Assembly (NCBI GenBank): GCA_004026145.2
Contig: CP034993.1
Span: 15,969,171-16,033,170, forward strand
Source of the DNA: Takifugu bimaculatus
Lineage: Eukaryota > Chordata > Actinopteri > Tetraodontiformes > Tetraodontidae
DNA: 64,000 bases
Direction of reading: 5' to 3'
Shown: in pieces, positions 10,806 to 64,000 of the stretch
Layout: each line of letters begins with the position of its first letter
Numbering within the stretch: position 1 is the first letter of the stretch
Made by a program: the position numbers and the translations under genes
Notes under the pieces: model-generated
What the model saw: only the letters and a program-made list of their open reading frames with translations
Told to the model about the DNA's origin: nothing
Databases searched by the model: none

Positions 10806-10816
10806 TTTATTTTATT
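10806..10816 (-). promoter_or_regulatory. meltf distal poly(A) signals
   Basis: Two overlapping AATAAA hexamers on the minus strand would end the meltf mRNA near 10790. They give a 3' UTR of about 1.3 kb that includes all three IRE-like hairpins. Confidence 0.6.
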
Positions 10817-10856
10817 TGAATAAACAAGAAAACAGTTCAAGAGAGTTTGTTGTAGT

Positions 10857-10895
10857 AATACTTATGCAGACTCACTGGCCTGGCAACTAAATATT
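10857..10895 (-). promoter_or_regulatory. IRE-like hairpin A, meltf 3' UTR
   Basis: Minus strand. The loop CAGUGA (10877-10872) sits on upper stem CAGGC/GUCUG (five pairs, one G-U). The unpaired C at 10883 is followed below by GU/AC-type pairs, a 2-nt bulge, and an 8-bp AU-rich lower stem AAUAUUUA/UAAGUAUU. Unpaired C, exactly 5 bp, then CAGUGN with N not G is the canonical IRE rule bound by IRP1 and IRP2. Confidence 0.6.
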
Positions 10896-10972
10896 AGTCA
10901 TTACGCAATATTTCACAATGAAATAAATCTTTAACAAGAGGCAGAGGAGTTACTGGTATTCATTTCTGACAG

Positions 10973-11016
10973 TATGAGCCAATGCATATACACTGATATG
11001 GCAGATGACCTTCATA
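10973..11016 (-). promoter_or_regulatory. IRE-like hairpin B, meltf 3' UTR
   Basis: Minus strand. Loop CAGUGU (10995-10990) on a perfect 5-bp upper stem CAUAU/AUAUG, with unpaired C at 11001. Below are UG/CA pairs, an irregular interior loop, and an outer UAUGA/UCAUA stem. The 14-nt block CTGCCATATCAGTG is shared with hairpin C, so the two look like copies of one ancestral element. Confidence 0.6.
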
Positions 11017-11660
11017 TAAAAATAAATTTCTAAACAGGAAAAACATACATTTGAACTCGCATTAATATAAGAAAGGAAATGACAGCAGTAAGGAAGGAGC
11101 TTTTTGGGAAGAGAACATGACACTAATGGTTGTTCCACGTCTTAAATGGTGAATAATCCGACACCCTCCCTAAGGTTACACAGACAAAAAGAGCCTGACA
11201 GAAACCACAGGAGGTCCTCTTTCTGTTCTCCCCAACTCAGCCTGGTTGTTACTCATTCACTCTGCATCCAAATACACACATTAAAATGCTAAAACATGAA
11301 AATTAGTTAAAAAGCACCAAATTAATAACAAAAATAACAAAAATATTTATCAGTTTGAGCTTGATTAAAGACTATTTGCCACCCAATTGAGGAGATTACA
11401 TGAAGAAACCAGCCTCTGGATAGACCTCACTCCCTCGTTTCCACAGCATCCTCAGCAGACCTCTGTTTGGAGGCACCAGTGTTCTCTCTGATATGGACTT
11501 AACTTATTGTAGACATACATTTTAAACATAGGGAAGTGCCTGCTCCCATTCATACGCACAGAGCAACTGGCACCAGTACAGGACAATTATGACGTCTAAG
11601 TTTACCAAAGCATTTTGTACATTTTTTGCAAAATTGTCAGTGTGCAACATTACCACACAT

Positions 11661-11666
11661 TTTATT
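11661..11666 (-). promoter_or_regulatory. meltf possible proximal poly(A) signal
   Basis: An AATAAA on the minus strand about 430 nt after the stop. If used, the transcript keeps hairpin C only and loses A and B. Confidence 0.4.
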
Positions 11667-11751
11667 CTGGAAACCTTTTCGCAATGTGAATTTAAAATCT
11701 CTCTTTTCTGTTTAGAAATAGCGTTGTTCTGTCCACTCAGGCAATGTAACC

Positions 11752-11785
11752 GGTGGCAGCATACGCACTGATATGGCAGCACACC
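11752..11785 (-). promoter_or_regulatory. IRE-like hairpin C, meltf 3' UTR
   Basis: Minus strand, the best of the three. Loop CAGUGC (11770-11765), upper stem CAUAU/GUAUG (five pairs with one U-G), unpaired C at 11776. Lower stem: G-C, a U/U mismatch, two G-C pairs, one bulged U, then GGUG/CACC. In total 12 pairs form a single long hairpin with the IRE architecture. Confidence 0.7.
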
Positions 11786-12090
11786 TTCAAGTAAACAAAG
11801 TGGCAGCAACACCATTTCTCAAGAGTCATTTTAACAACTCTGTGCAGCAAAAAAAAAAAAGATGAGATATGTATTCAGCTGCTTCAACATCAGTGCTGCT
11901 TCAATCCAAAGGCAGTTTCAACAGTAGAGATTCTCATATATGCAAGTAACACACGATCAGAGAAAAATGCAGAAGTTCTGAAAAGGTAGGGTTGATGAAA
12001 AATTCTCCTCTGCAGAAAAACTGGAGATTTGTGAAGGAACAAAGGGACAAGTTGAAGGGACGAGGTGGACATGTGTATCATATTGTGTCT

Positions 12091-17818
<5,728 letters not shown>

Positions 17819-17864
17819 GTCCTTGTCTCTCTCTCTTTCCTTCCTCCCTCTGGATGAATTCTTC

Positions 17865-17870
17865 TTTATA
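17865..17870 (-). promoter_or_regulatory. meltf TATA box
   Basis: TATAAA on the minus strand lies 47 bp before the meltf ATG. Transcription would begin about 30 bp downstream, near 17838, giving a 5' UTR of only about 20 nt. Confidence 0.65.
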
Positions 17871-20520
17871 TCACCGATGTCCAACTTGCTATCTTGAACA
17901 ATCAGCATAAACTCCTCCTAGAATTGATCACACAGGTCATATTTTTTACTGGTTTACAACCTGGTGTTCCATAATGTACCATTTGTGAATTGCAAGACGT
18001 GAGCAGAAAGCATGCCTGGCGTACCTGGACTGACACGTCTCTGGTGCGTGGCTGCAGGCCAAAGTCTGGACAGAGAGGTCTTTCAGAGTTCCTGAGCCCC
18101 ACCTATGCTCTCCTCTCTCCCCACTCCTTCACTTCTCTGGTGGATTTCCACTTATGAGCGAAAGGAAAGAAGGGATTCAGACCAGCACAGAGTAGCCGTT
18201 GGTTACTTATTGAGCGTTGCTTGTTTGCTTTGGTGCATCATCAATCATTACCCAGCTAACACAGGAGGTCATTTTCTCACTGCCAGACCATTTTTTCAAG
18301 TTATAACAATTTAAGTGACCAGCGACCAGGAACCAGCTGGATGAAGCTTGATTAATGATTGAACAACACATAACAAATCAGTGAACAGAAACTAGCTGAG
18401 CTTCACAGTATGTGAATTTATGGTACACAATGTGACTTTGTGGCAAATATGACATTATGGCAATGTGATGGAGTCATTACATTTGTTTGATTTACAGAAA
18501 ATGACAGTGTGTGCAGACTGTAACAGCTGATCCTGCAGTGTTCGAGTCTCATAAACCACAAGCAATTACAGCCGAAGGCTTGACAGATAAGTAGATCCCG
18601 GTTTCCTTGATAATTTGCTGCGTTGAACCCAATGCCCCAGAGGAACCCAAGAGACACTGCGAAGCTGTAAATGTTAGAAATGCTCATCCTGAAACTGACA
18701 TCAGGCAGTCTTGTCATTTTTGAGTTCATGAAGAGAGCCTGAAAGTCTAAAGCTGTAATCACCATGTAATCACGTGAGCAGCAGCCATAGTAGCATTTCA
18801 ACAATGGAAATACTTTTTATTTGCAATTAGGATTTGCCTGCTGCATGTATTTTTACAGGAAATTCATACAAACCTGTTAAAATTAAATATTTCTAATGTC
18901 AGCTGGGTCTCCTTTTGAGTTTATGTAGAAAGTTCATATTTTTCTCATCCTTTTCGATCTTTCTTCTTCAGGTTTTGTGCCACAATCAACAGTTCTTCCA
19001 GAGGACCAGTTAACTGGTAAAATACAAAGGGGATTGCAGCCCTTCAACTTTATTTGTAAGTAGGATATAACAAAGTATAAATATTTATTTAGCACTATCA
19101 TTTATTCATTATGGAGAATGTTCATAAAAGCTCAGCGTCTCTAGAACTGCATAAGATATCAACAGACATTAAAAAAATCTATATTGAAGGTATAAGAAGG
19201 CATGATTATTTATAGTTGCACAATGATGCTCATCAGACCATGGATTTCAGTAAATCTCAATCAAGTTTATTTTTGTACCAAAATAGGCAGTTAGAGCAGG
19301 GATAAATATTATAATATGTTAGATATAGATCCATCTCTGTAATAGGTTCTTTACATTGGTGCTTTATTCTAACAGTGGCATGGTCCCCTGGCTAAAACAA
19401 ACAGCAAGAGTCACACAGAGCCCAGTTCTGCTAACAGAAAACACCACTACAGGATTTATACTGATTTAAACATTTATCTAAACAATCTATGAGGAAATAT
19501 TAAAACTATGGTCAAAACTGTTGGGGCCTAAGAGCTATTCTGTTGACAGAACCAACTCTCTGGGTGTCTCTGGCCTCCAGTCAGCTTGGAGGAGTTGCCT
19601 TAGGGGGTCAAACGTGGAGATGAGAATGTGTGACAGAGTCGATACAGGGTGTGTGTGCGTGTGTGTGTGTGTACAAAAGTCTCTGGTATTATAGGTACGG
19701 CTGAAAGAAATTTTCGTGACATTTAAGATTGGCCCCCTGTTTGTGACTTCATGTATTTCATAGCTGTTTCCAACAAGCATAAATATGTCCATCAAATCCT
19801 CTACAGGACTTAAGTCCTACCACTCATTTTAGCTTCTGCAACAGTTGAAAAATAGAAAGACTTAACAAATTAACATTGAAACAGAAGAAAAAAGTCATTG
19901 TAAAATGATCAACATCTCTGGGGGCCAAACGTTTAAATGTCATTATTTATGTAATGTGGCGTTTTTCTATTTCAAGAGTTAAAAAATATATTAATGTATG
20001 AACTGAGATGAATTAAACTGCAACATTTTAATGATGTACTAGCTTAATCCAAAGTCATTCGCTTGTGCCGAGTTCCATGTAACACGAAAATGTCTTTTAG
20101 CGTGCAATTTACTGCTGGTTAAAATGGTTCGACATGTTCACCATGTGTTCACATCAGGGAGTAACGTGCATTACTGAGGTGAAAAATTCTATTCAATTCA
20201 GATGTTATTAGAGCTCAAGCATGAAGACATGCTGCAAAAACAGCTTCTGCAGATGGTTAGTTAGTCACACACACATTTCTGTCACAGTAAACATTTAAGA
20301 AACCACCTTCATTAGCCTTCTCAACGGCAGTTCTATCATGATAATGATCATGTTGATATTTGCATTAAAATGATCCACTGTTGAATGCTGAAGTGTTTGT
20401 TGTGAATGTGGAGATGAGAGAAGATGAGAGAAGGCATGAGAGAGGAGAGGGGCACAAACAGCCCTTGAAGGATGAAGATTTTGGGTTAAATCAGACTGAA
20501 CTGAACTTATTGTTCAGTTC
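17871..20520. other. Intergenic region between dlg1 and meltf
   Basis: No gene recognised. A 128-residue minus-strand frame at 18418-18804 has no known motif. A short (GT)n lies at 19649-19672. The first kilobase upstream of the TATA box may hold meltf control elements, but I see no specific site. Confidence 0.5.
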
Positions 20521-20521
20521 A

Positions 20522-21373
20522 TTTATTGTTTTATGCAGCTTTTACATTTTACATGCTAATTTCTCTGGGAAACATCAGGCGTGAGAAAGTACTCTTCGTT
20601 TAGCTTATTCTAAATCCATTCATCTTTCTTTTCCCCTTTTAAATTTAAGCTTTGAGTTACAACTTTGTATGAAATACTAAGTGAATTTGAAACAAGATTA
20701 TTTTCTTGCTACGTCATAATGACCCTTGACGCCAAAATACTTGGGCAGAATTTATATAAATATATCTTAGTTGCAAGTCTGGCATCAGTGTAAAGAGGAC
20801 AGGTGGATAAATTTATATTATATGAAAGAAGGTTAGAAAAAAGATATGAAAACAGAGATTCTTAACAGGAGTGATGTCATGAAGTTGAACAGACTAACAG
20901 GTTCACGGAAAATAGAGATTCTTTCCCAAAAACATGCTCTTAAAGCTACAGCGTGCAAACGTCTGCCCATTAGTGTGACAATATTATCATTACAAACCCA
21001 TACATTAATGCATTACCCTTCAATATGAAAACAACAACGACAACAATGATAAGAAGAACAGTAATGAATTAAAATCAATCAATGGTACATGTCACCTTGA
21101 TCTGAACCACCTCCTTAAACATTAAGGAACAAAACTGTAAGAAGATCCACTAATAGGCTGCCTGGACAAACTTTAGCTCCTCCCATTTCAGGAAGTTGAA
21201 GTCCCAGATAGTCCCAGCCTCCTTCCACATTATGTGCTTGTGTAAATGTGTGTCTGATGATGTGTTTATAAGAGACAAAGAGAGCAAGATAGTAAGCAGG
21301 CTGATAATAGAAAATGAGAGGAGTAGGACGGGTTGAAAGTGTGATCTTTGTGATTCTATGTGCATCTTTTAAT
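20522..21373 (-). other. dlg1 3' UTR (probable)
   Basis: The first canonical AATAAA after the dlg1 stop on the minus strand is at 20522-20527, about 0.85 kb downstream. An ATTAAA variant directly follows the stop but is too close to be likely. Confidence 0.4.
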
Positions 21374-61012
<39,639 letters not shown>

Positions 61013-64000
61013 CTACAATGTGCAAAGAAGGGAAGAAAAAACAGGGAAGAAAAGGAAATATCGAAGGACAAGAGGGAAAGGGTGGTAGGGAATAAAGACA
61101 GGAAAAAACAGAAAGGTTAGTTCAGAAATTTTGAGTTAAGGTTTAAAAGTAGAAAAGTAGAACAGGTATTAAAAAGCTGGAAAAGTACTTTAAAAGTGCA
61201 GCTGAGCATCGATGTTAAAAAAAAAAAAAGATTTTAATATTCAGTCAGAATGTAAATGACTTGTGGAAAACCATTGGGAATTTCTTGTTTTATTTTTTCC
61301 AAAATGAAGGCAGAAGCAGGCCTGCCTCAAACAGTTACACTTTCTCCCCTCCTCTGCTTTGATCTCGCCTTTTTCCTGCTCAGACCTCACCATCCCTCAC
61401 TGCTTCCTTTCCCTCCTCCAATTCCACATACCCACGTTCTCATTTCTTTTCTTCTTTAACAAAAATTATGGCATATTTTTTCTCCGCATGGCTTCACACA
61501 GTAGATTGGAGAGTTGTAGAAAGCAGGATTGACCCGTTGTCTTCACATATTCCCTGAATTACAAAGCCGCTGGTCGCCATTTTTACTCTTCCTACGGGTA
61601 AAAAATAGCAGGAATCTCTGCCGACTCGCTGTCAGTGGTAAAGACTGACCCTGGAGCTTCTCGCTCTCACTGGAAATGAAGAATTTCCACTATGACTCTC
61701 ACCACTGCAACCTCATGGCCATTGCTGGATACTGATAAATCCAAGTGTAAAGATGGAGAAAATAAGGCATGACTGTCCCTTATGGCATTTTTTTCCATAA
61801 ACATACTGCTTGACTCCTCTTTTTTAACCTTCACCAAGCTTTATACTCGCATCATTCACTGGGCTGATATTATAGCTACATGATGAAAGGATGTGAACCA
61901 AGCCATAACAATAAACCATTAAAATGACATGACTGCTCAACCTAATGGTAATTAGCGCTCACACATTCATACTGGTCATCTGGTGCAGAATGGCTTTTTT
62001 TGCCCAACACATGCACCCAGTTACTATATATAAGTTAATGGGTCAGGCTGCTCAGAACAAGGTGGAGAAGCGCACCAATTGCTGTGGTGGTGCATTGTTG
62101 TCATTCGCAGAGGACCTGGCACCCCCGCCTGCCCAAAACCAGATCCAAGCAGTCAAATCCAAGTGTAGCCAGCAGGCCGCTGGCTGTGTTTGAGGATTTC
62201 ATCTACACCTTGAAAAGACCAACACGAAATCTCAATGTTTTGATGGATATGTGCTGCATTTCATTTGCATTGATTATCTTATACAAAAAAACCTCCACGC
62301 ACCTGCAGATTCCCTTCAGAAATAGAAATTTACAACAGTGACACAGCCTAAACTATTTTACATTACATTTTGGCGGATCAGTCAAAAGATAAAATACATA
62401 ATATTAATTTTGGACAGAAAATAGTTCCTGCTCCTGCTTTAGCTCACTTGACAGTGTATTCAACATTTCCTGCTTTGTATGGTTTACATGTTAACTGTAC
62501 TTTCACTTTCAATCATACAGCGCACAGCACAGCCACAGCGAGACCCTGCACACTGCGATAGGAATGCGAACAAAAAACACGCTGCATCCATGATGCTTGA
62601 CTTTGTAGCACATCCCTCCTCTGCAGTAATGATTATGTATGTGAGCAGGAGAGAGATTTGGGGTTGTTGGGGATGTTATGCAGAGGGAATGCTGGGAACT
62701 CAAAAAGCTTCGCCACAGCTAACACATCATCACAAACACCGCCTGCAGCCAAAGACAAGAGATGGGTTCACATCCCCCTCAGACATCCACACAGTCCCGT
62801 AACATGACATTTGATTTTTTTCCCCCTCGTTTGTCTTGCCATTTCTATTTTCCCCAAAGAAACCCACAATTGTGACACGATACGAAAGAATCACCCAAGA
62901 CTACTATTCATTAGAAAGCTTATAATTACAGTTAACATCTTAATGTTAAATATTATTAGTTTCAATCATTTATTCAATCTAATTAATTATGTCACCTCCT
63001 CACCCTTAGGCAGAGGGAACAAGTGCATGAATCCCATGATGCACACCTAGTGAGAGCTCACTGCCAGAATGTTTAAGGATAAAATTAGGTGGAGGGGTTC
63101 AGAGCAGGGTCATGATCAGAGTCGTAGCTGTAAGGCCAGGCAGGCTTCCAATGAACGGAAGTAAACATCCTAATGAACAAAGACGCAAGTATGTCCGTGT
63201 GAATTATTGTCGAGCTCCCGCTGCGTCTCTTAATCAGTAACTACAGAGCCCACAGTCTAAATTAAACTTCTTTCCCCAGATACAAAACGAGTGGCCTTGT
63301 CTTCAGGCCCACAACGGTACTACTTCTCTTTTTGTAAGACAGGAAGTGTTGGTTTTTTTTTTCCCAACCAGCTGATTCAGTTGATCAGTCCATGCTGCTT
63401 CTCTGTCCCGCGTCGCCATATTGCAGCCGATTTTAGCAGCCGCATAATCAAAATTGACAGTTTTGTGTCAGGGAAATGTCAGGAATGCAAACTGCGCTCT
63501 GCTCCTCCTGCTGCGTACTTTTATCTGTTTTAAACTGAGGGAGAATAAACGCCGCTGTACGAAACGGCAACAGCCTGGCACTAAGACCTGGAAGAGACCC
63601 TGGCTGCCACTGTTGTGACAACACTGCTGCCACTGCACTCGCATGCACGCACAGCCCGCCATAATCCTATATTTGGGATTTGATTTTCACATTGCACTCG
63701 GACACCTCGGAATGAATCAATGCACCAACGGACAGAAGCACCAAGTACGTCTTTTCCTGCAACCTCGCTAACAAAGGGGAGGGTTCCTAACACACAACAA
63801 TGCCCACACATCTCCACAAACTGGGGAACACATGCGTGCCCGCTGATGCTGCCATGTGTTAGTGTGTCAGCCAGTCTTGCATATTTAGAGAAATGTGACC
63901 GGACAGAGAGCAGATTCAGCATCCTCGTACGAGCCTGCGTGGAGGAGAGTAAAACCAGGCGTTAGTCACGCTTGGCGAGATATGAAAGAGCAGGGGATCC
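61013..64000. other. dlg1 intron to window edge
   Basis: No upstream dlg1 exon (L27 or MDCLC-type) recognised. Short A/T-rich and pyrimidine-rich stretches; several 60-110 residue frames near 63450-63920 on both strands have no motif. Confidence 0.5.

Larger units (their letters stand above)
10790..12090 (-). other. meltf 3' UTR
   Basis: The 1.3 kb between the meltf stop and the distal poly(A) signals holds no convincing reading frame. It carries the three IRE-like hairpins and one proximal poly(A) signal described separately, plus a short A-run near 11850. Confidence 0.65.

Noticed and set aside
18535..18556. GTTCGAGTC resembling a tRNA T-loop
   Set aside because: No cloverleaf can be formed around it.
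18418..18804. 128-residue minus-strand frame between dlg1 and meltf
   Set aside because: No motif, no promoter or partner exon; composition like non-coding sequence.

Overview
The window looks like nuclear DNA of a ray-finned (teleost) fish. Evidence: short introns with vertebrate splice sites, many long (CA)n, (GATA)n and (GA)n arrays, a fish-type Tc1/mariner relic, and vertebrate proteins that I could assemble exon by exon. Gene order is that of human 3q29 (DLG1 - MELTF - NCBP2 - NCBP2AS2). I assign names from protein motifs plus this synteny, without any database search.

Layout. 1-4.1 kb: no gene recognised, only simple repeats. 4.1-6.1 kb (minus): ncbp2, nuclear cap-binding subunit, five coding exons, one intron of minor-spliceosome (U12) type. 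6.3-7.67 kb: a decayed Tc1-like transposon with a second insertion inside. 7.75-9.1 kb (minus): an intronless fkbp2-like ER prolyl isomerase reading frame with a probable spliced 3' UTR. 9.65-10.7 kb (plus): ncbp2as2, a small conserved protein. 10.8-17.85 kb (minus): meltf (melanotransferrin), 16 coding exons, 723 residues, complete from TATA box to GPI-type tail. 17.9-20.5 kb: intergenic. 21.4-61.0 kb (minus): dlg1 (SAP97), a MAGUK scaffold with three PDZ domains, SH3, HOOK and guanylate-kinase-like domains. Its more upstream exons (L27 or cysteine N-terminus) lie beyond the window. An alternative first exon sits at 53.6-53.9 kb inside a 19-kb intron.

How the genes relate. ncbp2 and ncbp2as2 are still divergent, but 3.8 kb carrying fkbp2 and the Tc1 relic now separates them. 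ncbp2as2 and meltf converge, with 3' ends about 100 bp apart. dlg1 and meltf are in tandem on the minus strand. They share no pathway; this is conserved microsynteny.

The most interesting signal is in the meltf 3' UTR. Three hairpins have the defining layout of an iron-responsive element: an unpaired C, a 5-bp upper stem and a CAGUGN loop. This recalls the multi-IRE 3' UTR of transferrin receptor 1. In the protein, the C-lobe has a complete set of transferrin iron and anion ligands, whereas the N-lobe has lost its Asp ligand (Phe78). That is the reverse of what I remember for human MELTF. Other points are an apparent +1 frameshift in the dlg1 exon before SH3, a 16-nt dlg1 microexon, a His-rich insert in dlg1, and an unexplained 0.9-kb open block in the large dlg1 intron.
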